The notes beneath the pieces are model-generated. The model did not search any database, was not told where the DNA came from, and worked only from the letters and a program-made list of their open reading frames with translations. From Streptomyces musisoli (GTDB taxonomy: Bacteria > Actinomycetota > Actinomycetes > Streptomycetales > Streptomycetaceae), in contig NZ_JAERRH010000010.1 in NCBI RefSeq assembly GCF_016741855.1, positions 1 to 64,000 of the forward strand: DNA of 64,000 nucleotides, written 5' to 3'. Below, piece after piece: positions 17,013 through 25,304 of the stretch. A program made the translations under genes and the position numbers. The first letter of the stretch is position 1; each line of letters begins with the position of its first letter.

Positions 17013-17197
17013 GGCCGGGCCCGGCGCCGGCCTTGCGGTGTCACCGGCGTGCGGCCGGGCCGGTGCCGGCCCGCGGGTGCGGGTACGTCGTGGTGGTTCG
17101 CGCCGTTCCCCGCACCTCTTGCGGTGCGCGGGTACCTTCCCGCGTTTGAAGCCACTGTCAGTGGCGCAGTGCACTATCGATGGCGGAGGTGGTGCAG

Positions 17198-18406
17198 GTG
17201 TGGGCCGGGGCGTACGACTGTGATGTGCTGGTGATCGGCGGGGGGATCGTCGGGCTGTCGACGGCGTACGCGATCACGCGGGCCGCGCCGGGGACGCGGG
17301 TGACCGTGCTGGAGAAGGAGCCCGGTCCGGCCCGGCACCAGACGGGACGCAACAGCGGGGTCATCCACAGCGGGATCTACTACCGCCCGGGCTCGCTCAA
17401 GGCGCGGTACGCGGTGCGGGGCGCCGCCGAGATGGTGAAGTTCTGCGCCGAGTACGGCATCGCGCACGCCGTCACCGGGAAGCTGATCGTCGCCACCGAG
17501 CGGGAGGAGCTGCCGCGGCTGCACGCGCTCGTGCAGCGGGGCCGGGAGAACGGCATTCCGGTGCGGGAGCTGGGGACCTCGCAGATCGCCGAGTACGAAC
17601 CGGAGGTGCGGGGCCTCGCCGCCATACACGTCGGTACGACCGGCGTGTGCGACTTCGTGGGTGTCGCCCGGGAACTGGCGCGGGCGTCCGGGGCGGAGAT
17701 CCGGTACGGCGCCCGGGTCGTACGGGTGGACCGGCGGGCGGACCGGGGCGTGGCCGTGCTCACCGAGGCCGGCGAGGTGGTCCGCGGCCGGGTGCTGGTG
17801 AACTGCGCCGGGCTGTACTGCGACGAGGTGGCCCGGCTGACCGGCGACGACCCCGAGGTGCGGATCGTGCCGTTCCGCGGGGAGTACTACGAGCTGGCGC
17901 GGCCCGAGCTGGTGCGCGGGCTGGTGTACCCGGTGCCGGACCCGGCGTTCCCGTTCCTCGGGGTGCATCTGACCCGGGGGATCGACGGGGGTGTGCACAT
18001 CGGCCCCAACGCGGTGCCGGCACTGGCCCGCGAGGGATACGACTGGGGGGTCGTACGCCCCCGGGAGCTGGCCGGGACGGTGGCGTGGCCGGGATCGTGG
18101 GCCATCGCCCGCCGGCACTGGCGGTACGGGGCGGGCGAGCTGCACCGCTCGGTGTCGAAGGGGGCGTTCCTGGAGGCGGTGCGCAGACTGCTGCCCGGGG
18201 CGGAGGCCGCGGACCTGGTGCGGGCCCCGGCCGGGGTGCGGGCGCAGGCGGTGCTGCGCGACGGGACGCTGGTGGACGACTTCCTGATCCGGGAGGGGGC
18301 GCGGGCCGTGCATGTGCTGAACGCGCCCTCGCCGGCGGCCACCGCCTCGCTGCCGATCGGGCGCGAGATCGGGGGCCGGGCACTGGGGATGCTGGGGTCG
18401 CTGTAG
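17198..18406 (+). CDS. lhgO: L-2-hydroxyglutarate oxidase (FAD-dependent)
   Basis: A 402-residue FAD-dependent oxidoreductase of the DAO/LhgO family, oxidising L-2-hydroxyglutarate to 2-oxoglutarate and passing electrons to the membrane quinone pool. Evidence: the dinucleotide fold DVLVIGGGIVGLSTAYAITR (about 9-28), EKEPGPARHQTGRNSGVIHSGIYY (the characteristic HQTGRNSGV block), VNCAGLYCDEVA and RGEYYEL. The start is decided by the ribosome binding site: GGAGGT at 17185-17190 sits 7 bp before the GTG at 17198, whereas the ATG at 17180 has none. Length agrees with the family. It is followed by trmB after 33 bp, but trmB appears to have its own promoter. Confidence 0.88.
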   Translation: MWAGAYDCDVLVIGGGIVGLSTAYAITRAAPGTRVTVLEKEPGPARHQTGRNSGVIHSGIYYRPGSLKARYAVRGAAEMVKFCAEYGIAHAVTGKLIVATEREELPRLHALVQRGRENGIPVRELGTSQIAEYEPEVRGLAAIHVGTTGVCDFVGVARELARASGAEIRYGARVVRVDRRADRGVAVLTEAGEVVRGRVLVNCAGLYCDEVARLTGDDPEVRIVPFRGEYYELARPELVRGLVYPVPDPAFPFLGVHLTRGIDGGVHIGPNAVPALAREGYDWGVVRPRELAGTVAWPGSWAIARRHWRYGAGELHRSVSKGAFLEAVRRLLPGAEAADLVRAPAGVRAQAVLRDGTLVDDFLIREGARAVHVLNAPSPAATASLPIGREIGGRALGMLGSL

Positions 18407-18423
18407 CGGCCTGGCCGGACCCC

Positions 18424-18429
18424 TAAAAT
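18424..18429 (+). promoter_or_regulatory. Candidate -10 (TAAAAT) of a leaderless trmB transcript
   Basis: TAAAAT ends 10 bp before the GTG of trmB, and no Shine-Dalgarno sequence is present. That geometry is typical of leaderless transcripts, which are frequent in Streptomyces. No clear -35 is visible. Confidence 0.45.
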
Positions 18430-18439
18430 TGGGCTTACT

Positions 18440-19267
18440 GTGTCTGACTCCCTGAACACCCCCGACGCCCCGTCCCCGGCATCCCACGCCCCCGGTGTCT
18501 CCGTCCGCCACACCCGGGCCAAGGGGGAGCCGCGCTTCCCGGACGGGCCCAAGGCCGATCCCGCCGGCTCCCACTTCGAGCGGCGCATCCGGAGCTTCCA
18601 GCCGCGGCGGAGCCGGGTGACGGCCGGCCAGGCCGACGCGCTTCAGCGGCTGTGGCCCAAGTGGGGGCTGGACATCGACGGGCAGCGGGTGATCGACCTC
18701 GCCGAGCTGTTCGGGAACGACCGCCCGGTGGTCCTGGAGATCGGGTTCGGGATGGGCGAGGCCACCGCGCAGATGGCCGCGGGCGACCCGGACACCAATG
18801 TCCTGGCCGTCGACGTGCACACCCCCGGCCAGGGCAACCTGCTCAATCTGGCGGACCGCAACGGCCTGTCCAACGTCCGGGTGGGCAACGGCGACGCGAT
18901 CATCCTGCTCCGGGAGATGCTCCGCCCGGACGCGCTGGACGGGCTGCGCGTCTACTTCCCCGATCCGTGGCCCAAGAAGCGGCACCACAAGCGGCGGCTC
19001 ATCCAGCCCGAGTTCCTGACGCTGGCCGCGACCCGGCTGAGACCCGGTGCGCTCGTGCACTGCGCGACCGACTGGGAGCCGTACGCCGAGCAGATGCTGG
19101 ACGTGCTCACCGCGCATCCCGACTTCGAGAACACCCAGGCGGACGGCGGTTTCGCGCCACGCCCGGAGTTCCGGCCGCTGACCCGTTTCGAGGGACAGGG
19201 ACTGGACAAGGGACATGTGGTGAACGATCTGCTGTTCCGGCGCGTACCGCACAGCCAGGACCGATAA
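18440..19267 (+). CDS. trmB: tRNA (guanine-N7-)-methyltransferase
   Basis: A 275-residue SAM-dependent methyltransferase making m7G46 in the variable loop of tRNAs. The SAM-binding motif is VVLEIGFGMGEATAQMA (about 97-113); VLAVDVHTPGQGNLL and NGDAIILLREML follow. The family signature is YFPDPWPKKRHHKRRLIQPEFL (about 173-194), then LVHCATDWEPYAEQML. The N-terminal 60 residues are an extension with RHTRAKGEPRFPDGP, common in actinobacterial TrmB. The GTG start has no ribosome binding site and lies 10 bp after TAAAAT, suggesting a leaderless message. Confidence 0.95.
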   Translation: MSDSLNTPDAPSPASHAPGVSVRHTRAKGEPRFPDGPKADPAGSHFERRIRSFQPRRSRVTAGQADALQRLWPKWGLDIDGQRVIDLAELFGNDRPVVLEIGFGMGEATAQMAAGDPDTNVLAVDVHTPGQGNLLNLADRNGLSNVRVGNGDAIILLREMLRPDALDGLRVYFPDPWPKKRHHKRRLIQPEFLTLAATRLRPGALVHCATDWEPYAEQMLDVLTAHPDFENTQADGGFAPRPEFRPLTRFEGQGLDKGHVVNDLLFRRVPHSQDR

Positions 19268-19295
19268 TCCGATCAGCCCCTCGCACCGTCACCGT

Positions 19296-19301
19296 TAGGG
19301 T
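19296..19301 (+). promoter_or_regulatory. Candidate -10 (TAGGGT) of leaderless prsW-like gene
   Basis: TAGGGT lies 7 bp before the GTG at 19309 and there is no ribosome binding site. The same arrangement is seen at trmB just upstream. No good -35. Confidence 0.35.
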
Positions 19302-19308
19302 CGATGCC

Positions 19309-20625
19309 GTGGCCACCAGTCCTCCGTTCCCGACGTATCCCCCGCGCCCCGTCGACGGTGCGCTCCGCCACCCGCACTGGTGGCAGCGCAGGTGGGTGCG
19401 GTACGGAGCACTGAGTTCGCTGCTGGCGCTGTCCGGTCTGGTCATCCTCGCGCTCGTCCGGCGGCAGACCGGCACGGAGGGGTTCCTCGTCGGACTCGGG
19501 CTGGCCCTGCTGCCGGTGCCCTGGTTGATAGCCGCCTTCCGGTGGCTGGACCGGGTGGAGCCGGGACCCTGGCGGAACCTGGTGTTCTCCTTCGCCTGGG
19601 GGGCCTGTGCGGCGGCACTGATAGCCATCGTGGCCAACAGCTTCGCGACGAAGTGGATCGCGACCTCGACCGCGGACCCGTCCAGTGCCGACACCCTCGG
19701 CGCCACCGTGATAGCGCCGATCGTCGAGGAGTCCGCCAAGGCCGCCGCCGTGCTGCTGGTGTTCCTCTTCCGCAGGCGGGACTTCACCGGGATCGTGGAC
19801 GGTGTGGTGATAGCGGGGGTCACCGCCACCGGGTTCGCGTTCACCGAGAACATCCTCTATCTCGGTACGGCCTTCGGGACCGACCAGCTCACCGGCGGCC
19901 GCGGCATCGCCTCCGTCACCGTCGCCACCTTCTTCGTGCGCATCGTGATGTCCCCGTTCGCGCACCCCCTGTTCACCGTGCTCACCGGCATCGGCTTCGG
20001 CGCCTCCGCGCTGGCCGCAGAGCGGCAGCACGTGCGGCGCGTCCTGCTGCCGCTCGGCGGACTGCTGCTCGCGATGGGCATGCACGCGTTCTGGAACGGC
20101 TCGGCCACCTTCGGCCAGTACGGCTTCTTCGCCGTCTACGGCGGGTTCATGGTGCCCGCGTTCGCGTTGCTGACCTGGCTCGCGATCTGGACCCGGCAGC
20201 GGGAGCTGCGGATCGTGCGGGCGGAACTGCCGGCGTACGTGCTGGCCGGATGGCTGGGGCCGGCCGAGCCGTTCGCGCTCGGGTCGATGCGGGCGAGGCG
20301 GATGGCCCGGGACTACGCCCGGCACCACCATGGGCGCCCCGCGGCCCGGGAGGTGGCGCGGTACGAGGGGTACGCCACCTCGCTCGCGTTCCTGCGGCAG
20401 CGCGGCCGCAAGGGGAAGGCCGGGGCCGGCTTCGTCGTGCGGGAGCGGGAGCTGCTGGACGAGCTGTGGCGGCGCCGGGAGGTGGCCCGGCCGGCGCTGG
20501 AGTACGCGGCGCGGGCGGCCGTGCCGGTCCGGCCGGTGTACACGGGGCCGGTGCCCATCGGGTACTGGCCGGCGCAGGGCTCCCCCGTGGTGGCGTATCC
20601 CGAGTACAACCCGTACCGGTCGTAA
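19309..20625 (+). CDS. PrsW-family intramembrane metalloprotease
   Basis: A 438-residue polytopic membrane protein. All PrsW catalytic motifs are visible: EESAK in APIVEESAKAAAVLLVF (about 140), FAFTENILYL, FAHPLFTVLTGIGFGAS and MGMHAFWNGSA. There are about eight hydrophobic segments in residues 25-310, then a long basic cytoplasmic tail (about 310-438) including ARRMARDYARHHHGRP and a proline/tyrosine-rich end. In Bacillus PrsW performs site-1 cleavage of the anti-sigma factor RsiW; the substrate here is unknown. The GTG at 19309 is chosen because the sequence upstream belongs to trmB in another frame. Confidence 0.9.
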   Translation: MATSPPFPTYPPRPVDGALRHPHWWQRRWVRYGALSSLLALSGLVILALVRRQTGTEGFLVGLGLALLPVPWLIAAFRWLDRVEPGPWRNLVFSFAWGACAAALIAIVANSFATKWIATSTADPSSADTLGATVIAPIVEESAKAAAVLLVFLFRRRDFTGIVDGVVIAGVTATGFAFTENILYLGTAFGTDQLTGGRGIASVTVATFFVRIVMSPFAHPLFTVLTGIGFGASALAAERQHVRRVLLPLGGLLLAMGMHAFWNGSATFGQYGFFAVYGGFMVPAFALLTWLAIWTRQRELRIVRAELPAYVLAGWLGPAEPFALGSMRARRMARDYARHHHGRPAAREVARYEGYATSLAFLRQRGRKGKAGAGFVVRERELLDELWRRREVARPALEYAARAAVPVRPVYTGPVPIGYWPAQGSPVVAYPEYNPYRS

Positions 20626-20680
20626 CCGCCCGGGTCACACCCGGGTCACACCCGGGTCATGGCCCGCACGGGCCGGGGGT

Positions 20681-21625
20681 CTAGGCCGACGCCTCCGTCA
20701 GTTTCGTCGTCTCCGCCTCCGTCAGCCTCAAATCCGCCACACCCAGCAGCGCCGGCAGCTGCTCCACCGTGCGCGCCGAGGCGATCGGGGCCGTGACCGT
20801 CGGCTGGGCGGCCAGCCAGGCCAGGGCGACCGTGGCGACCGGGGCGTCGTGGGCGGCGGCGATCTCGTCCAGCGCCGCGAGGACCTTCCGGCCGCGCTCG
20901 GAGTCCGCGTACTTCCGGGCTCCGCCGGCGCGGGCGCTGTCGACGGTCGTACCGGGCCGGTACTTGCCGGTGAGGAAGCCCGAGGCGAGCGCGAAGTACG
21001 GGACGGCGGACAGGCCCTCGCGGGCGACGAGGTCCTGGAGCGGGCCCTCGTAGGTGTCGCGGGAGACCAGGTTGTAGTGCGGCTGGAGGGCGACGTAGCG
21101 GGCGAGGCCCTCGCGGTCGGAGAAGTCGAGGGACTCCTTGAGGCGCTCGGCGGTGATGTTGGAGGCGGCGATGTGCCGGACCTTGCCGGCCTTCACCAGC
21201 TCGTCCAGCGCGCCGATGATCTCCTCGACCGGCACCTCGGGCTTGTCGAAGTGCGTGTAGTAGAGGTCGATGTAGTCGGTGTCCAGGCGGCGCAGGGAGG
21301 CCTCGGCGGCCGCCTTGATGTTGGCGGCGGACAAGCCCTGGAACTGCGGGTGCTGGCTGACCTTGGTCGCGATGACGACATCGGAGCGGTTGCCGCGCGC
21401 CTTGACCCACTTGCCGATGACCGTCTCGGACTCGCCGCCCTGGTTGCCCTCGATCCAGGCGGAGTAGGAGTCGGCGGTGTCGACGAAGTTGCCCCCGGCG
21501 GCCGTGTAGGCGTCGAGGACGGCGAAGGAGGCATGCTCGTCGGCGGTCCAGCCGAAGACGTTGCCACCGAGCGAGACCGGGAAGACCTCGAGGTCGGAAG
21601 AGCCGAGTTTACGAAGTGACGTCAT
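20681..21625 (-). CDS. Aldo/keto reductase
   Basis: A 314-residue NADPH-dependent oxidoreductase with the (beta/alpha)8 AKR fold. The catalytic tetrad is recognisable: Asp in GGNFVDTADSYSAW (with Tyr four residues on), Lys in VVIATKVS, and His in YIDLYYTHFDKPE. HIAASNITAERLKESLDF and the cofactor-binding region near the C-terminus (PTVTAPIASARTVEQL) match the family. It begins MTSLRKLGSSDLEVFPVSLGGNVFGW, the normal AKR N-terminus. It is downstream of and convergent with the PrsW gene; the next gene on its strand, the M23 peptidase, is about 80 bp upstream. Substrate unknown. Confidence 0.93.
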   Translation of the reverse strand: MTSLRKLGSSDLEVFPVSLGGNVFGWTADEHASFAVLDAYTAAGGNFVDTADSYSAWIEGNQGGESETVIGKWVKARGNRSDVVIATKVSQHPQFQGLSAANIKAAAEASLRRLDTDYIDLYYTHFDKPEVPVEEIIGALDELVKAGKVRHIAASNITAERLKESLDFSDREGLARYVALQPHYNLVSRDTYEGPLQDLVAREGLSAVPYFALASGFLTGKYRPGTTVDSARAGGARKYADSERGRKVLAALDEIAAAHDAPVATVALAWLAAQPTVTAPIASARTVEQLPALLGVADLRLTEAETTKLTEASA

Positions 21626-21704
21626 ACGTCATGTCAACGCCGGCGGGGGACGATCGCATCCCGCCGCCGGCGCCGAGTTCCCGCGGGACCGCGGGGACCA
21701 ACCG

Positions 21705-22775
21705 TCAGGGGTTGAGGCCCTTGCCCTGGAGCCACGCCATCGGGTCGATGCCGGTGGCCGCGCCGCCGGGGTGGACCTCCAGGTGCAGGTGCGGGCCGGT
21801 GACGTTGCCGGTGGCGCCGACACGGCCGATGACCTCGCCGGTGGAGACCTTCTGGCCGGTGGAGACGCTGATCGAGGACTGGTGGCAGAACCACAGCTCG
21901 GTGCCGTCGTCCAGGGTGAGCACGGTGCGGTAGCCGTAGGAGCCGGCCCAGCCCGCCTCGGTGATCGTGCCGCTGTGGACGGCCTTGAGCAGGGAGCCGG
22001 TGGGGGCGGCGAAGTCGAGACCGGTGTGGTAGCCGGAGGACCACATCGAGCCGGCCTGGCCGAAGGTCGAGGTGATCGTGTACGAGGAGGTCGGCAGCAC
22101 GTACTGCTTGGCCAGCTCGGCCAGCCGCTTCTCCTCTGCCGCCTTCTTGGCCTCGGCGGCCTTGGCGGCGGCCTCCTCCTTGGCGGCGGCCTCCGCCTTC
22201 TCCTTGGCCTCGGCGGCCTCGGCGGCGGCCTCCTTCTCGGCCTTGGCGGCGGCCGCGGCGCTCTGCTTCTCGGCGACGGCGAGTGCGGCGGTGGTGGCCC
22301 TGCTCTCGGCCTGGCCCTGCTGCTGCTCCGCCTGGGCCATGATCCGGTTGCGCAGCACCTCACCGGCGTCCGCGTTGTCCTCACCCTCGTCGGCGGAGGG
22401 CAGACCGAGGGGGCTCAGCGTGGCGGTGGCCTGCGCCGGCTGGGCGTCGGCGGAGTCGTCGTCGAAGAGGGAGCCCACGGAGGGCATGTCCGGCAGGGAG
22501 ATGGAGACCGGCGGCTTGCCGGTGTTGGCGCTGGCCATGCCGCCCGCGCCGACCGCGGCGATGACGCCGACGCCGAGGACGGTGGAGCTGCGTGCGAAGC
22601 CGCCCCGCTGCTTGGCGACGCGGTGCCGGCCACGGACCGGGGCGACGGAGTCCTCGGTGGGGTTCCACTCCTCCCAAGGCCCCTCCTCGGCGCGGTAGTC
22701 GCCGTAGCCGAAGGTCTCGGTGTCGCGCTGTGCCGGTATGAACGGGGCTTCGGGGACAGGGCGGTTGGACGCCAC
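21705..22775 (-). CDS. M23-family peptidoglycan endopeptidase
   Basis: A 356-residue cell-wall hydrolase. The first 60 residues are hydrophilic, then a membrane segment STVLGVGVIAAVGAGGMASA (about 63-82) acts as signal or anchor. A long Ala/Lys/Glu coiled coil (about 145-220) follows. The C-terminal LytM domain carries the zinc ligands HTGLDF (H-x3-D) and HLHLEVHP (HxH), with ATGNVTGPHLH. It should cleave peptidoglycan cross-links outside the membrane during growth or spore germination. The mRNA leader contains a cyclic di-AMP riboswitch, a known arrangement for cell-wall hydrolase genes in actinobacteria. Confidence 0.93.
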   Translation of the reverse strand: MASNRPVPEAPFIPAQRDTETFGYGDYRAEEGPWEEWNPTEDSVAPVRGRHRVAKQRGGFARSSTVLGVGVIAAVGAGGMASANTGKPPVSISLPDMPSVGSLFDDDSADAQPAQATATLSPLGLPSADEGEDNADAGEVLRNRIMAQAEQQQGQAESRATTAALAVAEKQSAAAAAKAEKEAAAEAAEAKEKAEAAAKEEAAAKAAEAKKAAEEKRLAELAKQYVLPTSSYTITSTFGQAGSMWSSGYHTGLDFAAPTGSLLKAVHSGTITEAGWAGSYGYRTVLTLDDGTELWFCHQSSISVSTGQKVSTGEVIGRVGATGNVTGPHLHLEVHPGGAATGIDPMAWLQGKGLNP

Positions 22776-22797
22776 GCGGGCGCGCTCCTTTCCTTCC

Positions 22798-22980
22798 TCC
22801 GCCTACCGGGTTAGCTGACGGGTTCGGAGCAGGAAGGTCTCCTACGCGCGTATACCGATCGTGACTCCATGAGTTCACGGCGGCATCCGTGCGATTCACC
22901 CCAGGGTGGTGGTTCCCCGGCTCCCTTGCGGGATTCGGCGCGTGCGCACGGAGCCGCCTCTTGTGACGGCTGGGACGACC
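22798..22980 (-). promoter_or_regulatory. Cyclic di-AMP riboswitch (ydaO/yuaA type)
   Basis: On the minus strand, in the leader of the M23 peptidase, the conserved blocks of the ydaO motif occur in order: CGCAAGGGAGCCGGGGAACC, then GGGGTGAATCGC, then TAGGAGACCTTCC, then TCCGAACCCGTCAGCTAACC and GGTAGGCGG just before the coding region. These match the consensus I know for this riboswitch. In actinobacteria it controls Rpf and NlpC/P60 or M23 hydrolases, and c-di-AMP binding turns expression off. The 3' edge is within about 25 bp of the ATG. Confidence 0.9.
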
Positions 22981-22994
22981 GCGCTGCGTTATCG

Positions 22995-23051
22995 AACGTT
23001 AATAGACCTGCCAGTCACTTTCCAAGCCCGTTCGGCTTGATCATTAACGTT
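22995..23051. other. AT-rich inverted repeat upstream of the riboswitch
   Basis: AACGTTAAT at about 22995 and ATTAACGTT at about 23043 are inverted copies about 40 bp apart, in an AT-rich patch before the leader of the M23 gene. They probably flank or overlap its promoter. GATAAC on the minus strand (22987-22992) is a possible -10. Confidence 0.35.
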
Positions 23052-23260
23052 TTGACGATGGAGCTATTGCCCAGTACCGCGCCAAACCGGGCGAGTTGAC
23101 CGGGGGCCGGAAGCGTTCAGTAGTCATTGCGGGTTTTGATGGTGACTCAGAGGTTATGCGGAGGGCGCTCGTCCGGTCACCTTCGGTGACAGCGGCGCGG
23201 GGGGCGGGGAAACCGATGTGCATTCCGCTCCGCGGATGGCGTACAGTGGAGACACAACGA

Positions 23261-23334
23261 CGCGGGGTGGAGCAGCTCGGTAGCTCGCTGGGCTCATAAC
23301 CCAGAGGTCGCAGGTTCAAATCCTGTCCCCGCTA
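23261..23334 (+). tRNA. tRNA-fMet (initiator, CAT)
   Basis: A 74-nt cloverleaf with anticodon loop CTCATAA. Initiator marks are the run of three G:C pairs in the anticodon stem (CTGGG/CCCAG), the A11:U24 pair in the D-stem (GAGC/GCTC), and an unpaired first position (C1 opposite U72). The 3' CCA is not encoded. TACAGT at 23242-23247 is a plausible -10. Confidence 0.95.
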
Positions 23335-23341
23335 CTGAAGA

Positions 23342-23378
23342 CTCAGGGCCCGGAATCCAATGGATTCCGGGCCCTGAG
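23342..23378. terminator. Strong hairpin terminator after tRNA-fMet
   Basis: A perfect palindrome with 18-bp arms (CTCAGGGCCCGGAATCCA and its complement). The tRNA (+) and the RibD-like gene (-) converge on it, so it probably works both ways. Confidence 0.85.
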
Positions 23379-23401
23379 TGTTTCCCGCCCGCCGGCCGGG
23401 G

Positions 23402-23469
23402 CCGGCGGGAAGCCGGTCACCGGGGCCGGCGGGAAGCCGGTCACCAGGGCGGGCGGGAAGCCGGTCACC
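23402..23469. repeat. 24-bp tandem repeat, three copies
   Basis: CCGGCGGGAAGCCGGTCACC recurs with a 24-bp period starting near 23402, 23426 and 23450. The last copy runs over the stop codon of the RibD-like gene, whose TGA lies in the repeat. Expansion of the repeat could alter that protein's C-terminus. Confidence 0.75.
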
Positions 23470-24598
23470 CCGGCAGGTGGGCGTTCGGCGCCTTGGCGAG
23501 GGCCTCCAGCTCGGGCAGGACCACGACCTGGACGCCCGCGGCGGTCAGGACACCCGTGCCGTCGGCCGCGGTGACGAACGTGTCGGGCTCGCGCCAGGCG
23601 GTGACCACCCGGCGCACCCCCGCCCGCAGGATCAGCTCGGCGCAGGGAGCGGGACGGGAGGCGCGGCGGGCGCAGGGCTCCAGGCTGCTGTAGACCGTGG
23701 CACCGGGCAGCCGCGGGTCGGTCGCCGCGATCTTCGCCAGCGCCGCCTCCTCCGCGTGGACCACGGGGTCGGCGCCCTCCCTCGAGTGGCCGCGGGCCAG
23801 CTCCGTGCCGTCGGCGGCGACCACGACCGCGCCGACGCTGAACGCCGTCCCGGAAGGCGGGCACTGTGCGGCGAGTTCACAGGCGGTGTGCAGCCAGTGC
23901 CGGTCGGCGGCGGTGGGGAGCGGACCGGTGCCGGGGGCCGTGGGCGCGTAGCGCATGAGGACTACGTCCTCGATCCGGCGGGTGTCGAGCAGGCGCAGGC
24001 GTCCGTCCTGGTAGCCGCCCGGCCCGAACAGCCGCGGGGCCGCGGGCTCGCCCACGAACAGCGGGGCGAGGACCAGCTGGAGTTCGTCGGCGAGCCCCTG
24101 CTGGAGCAGCTGGGTGTGGACCGTGCCACCGCCCTCCACCATCAGGCGCCCGACTCCGCGCACGTCGTGCAGGTGCTCCAGCAGGGCCCGCCAGTCCAGG
24201 GCCGGACCGAGCGGGACGACGTCGGCGGTGCGCCCGAGGAGGCGGGAGGCCCGCGCCGCGCCCTCGTCGGTGGTGTAGACGAGCTTCTCGCCGCCGGTGT
24301 GCCAGAAGTTGGCGTCCGGGTCCAGGTCGCCGGAGCCGGTGACCGTGACCTTCAGCGGGTACTCCGGCCGGCCCGCCGCACCGCGGGCCGCACGCCGTTC
24401 GGCGGAGTTGACCAGCAGGCGGGGGTTGTCGGCGCGGATCGTGCCGGCGCCGACGAGGATGGCGTCGACGGAGGCCCGCACCTCGTCGACCCGGTCGAAG
24501 TCGGCCGGGCTGGACAGCAGGAGCCGATCGGGGCCGGTGTCGTCCAGGTAGCCGTCGAGGGAGACGGCTGCGGACAGCAGCACGTACGGCAGGGGCAT
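23465..24598 (-). CDS. RibD-like protein with swapped domains (reductase first, deaminase second)
   Basis: A 377-residue protein containing both RibD activities in reverse order. Residues about 1-215 are the reductase domain (PYVLLSAAVSLDGYLDD, DAILVGAGTIRADNPRLL, LMVEGGGTVHTQLL). Residues about 235-375 are a cytidine-deaminase-fold domain with VHAEEAAL and LEPCARRASRPAPCAE as zinc ligands. In canonical RibD the deaminase is N-terminal. It presumably deaminates and reduces a pyrimidine made by the GTP cyclohydrolase II encoded just beyond. The ATG at 24598 follows AAGAAAGG. A shared palindromic operator separates it from the divergent MarR gene. Whether it serves riboflavin or a side pathway is unknown. 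Confidence 0.85.
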   Translation of the reverse strand: MPLPYVLLSAAVSLDGYLDDTGPDRLLLSSPADFDRVDEVRASVDAILVGAGTIRADNPRLLVNSAERRAARGAAGRPEYPLKVTVTGSGDLDPDANFWHTGGEKLVYTTDEGAARASRLLGRTADVVPLGPALDWRALLEHLHDVRGVGRLMVEGGGTVHTQLLQQGLADELQLVLAPLFVGEPAAPRLFGPGGYQDGRLRLLDTRRIEDVVLMRYAPTAPGTGPLPTAADRHWLHTACELAAQCPPSGTAFSVGAVVVAADGTELARGHSREGADPVVHAEEAALAKIAATDPRLPGATVYSSLEPCARRASRPAPCAELILRAGVRRVVTAWREPDTFVTAADGTGVLTAAGVQVVVLPELEALAKAPNAHLPG

Positions 24599-24640
24599 CG
24601 GCGCCCTTTCTTCCGTGGCGGACGGTGACGGACTGACAGC

Positions 24641-24660
24641 TTGGTTCAAGTTTGAAACAA
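24641..24660. promoter_or_regulatory. MarR operator between RibD-like gene and marR
   Basis: TTGGTTCAA-GT-TTGAAACAA: 9-bp inverted arms with one mismatch, between the divergent starts. A related palindrome precedes the downstream GTP cyclohydrolase gene. It overlaps the in-frame ATG at 24652, which argues that marR starts at 24676. Confidence 0.7.
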
Positions 24661-24675
24661 ACCTACACTGGCAGC

Positions 24676-25212
24676 ATGACGACCCGCTGGCTCAGCCCCG
24701 AGGAGCAGCGCGCCTGGCGCGCCTACATCGCCGCCTCCCGCCTCCTGGAGGACGCGATCGACCGGCAGCTCCAGCAGGAGGGCGGCATGCCGCACCTGTT
24801 CTACTCGGTGCTGGCCAACCTCTCCGACGCCCCCGACCGGCAGCTGCGCATGACCGATCTCGCCGAGACGCTCAAGATCACGCGCAGCCGACTGACGTAC
24901 GCGGTGACCCGGCTGGAGCGGGACGGCCTCGTGCGCCGGGAGAACTGCCGCTGGGACAAGCGCGGCTCGCTCGCGGTGCTGACCGACGAGGGGGTGGCCG
25001 TACTGGAGCGTACGGCACCGGGGCACGTCGAGACGGTCCGCGCCCTGCTGTTCGACCGGCTCACCCCGGAGCAGGTGGGGCAGCTGGAGGAGATCTGCAC
25101 GGGGATCGCGCAGGGGCTCCAGGGCGAGAACGAGAGCGCGGCAGCCGCGGCGGAGGACGTGCCGTGGCGCCGGCGGTCGGGCTCCTGCTCCGGCTCGTCA
25201 CCGGCCGAGTAG
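24676..25212 (+). CDS. MarR-family regulator of the riboflavin-like module
   Basis: A 178-residue winged-helix protein. DRQLRMTDLAETLKITRSRLTYAVTRLERDGLVRRENCRWDKRGS holds the recognition helix and wing (about 55-105). The C-terminus is Ala/Ser-rich and probably disordered. The ATG at 24676 is preferred over 24652, since the latter lies within the operator palindrome. The gene is divergent from the RibD-like gene and followed about 90 bp later by GTP cyclohydrolase II, and both gaps carry TTCAA/TTGAA-type palindromes. It therefore most likely controls all three genes. Ligand unknown; a flavin or pteridine precursor would be reasonable but is a guess. Confidence 0.87.
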   Translation: MTTRWLSPEEQRAWRAYIAASRLLEDAIDRQLQQEGGMPHLFYSVLANLSDAPDRQLRMTDLAETLKITRSRLTYAVTRLERDGLVRRENCRWDKRGSLAVLTDEGVAVLERTAPGHVETVRALLFDRLTPEQVGQLEEICTGIAQGLQGENESAAAAAEDVPWRRRSGSCSGSSPAE

Positions 25213-25256
25213 TTGATTCAACTTTTAAGCATGGCATAGAGTCACGCATCTGCATG

Positions 25257-25274
25257 TGCTTCAAATCTGAAGCA
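25257..25274. promoter_or_regulatory. Palindromic operator upstream of ribA homologue
   Basis: TGCTTCA-AATC-TGAAGCA, an 18-bp palindrome with 7-bp perfect arms, about 30 bp before the ATG of GTP cyclohydrolase II. A second site, TTGATTCAA, lies at 25213-25221. Both share the TTCAA/TTGAA theme of the operator at 24641. Confidence 0.65.
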
Positions 25275-25304
25275 CAGCGTTCCGAACGGAACCCGGAGAC
25301 CTGT

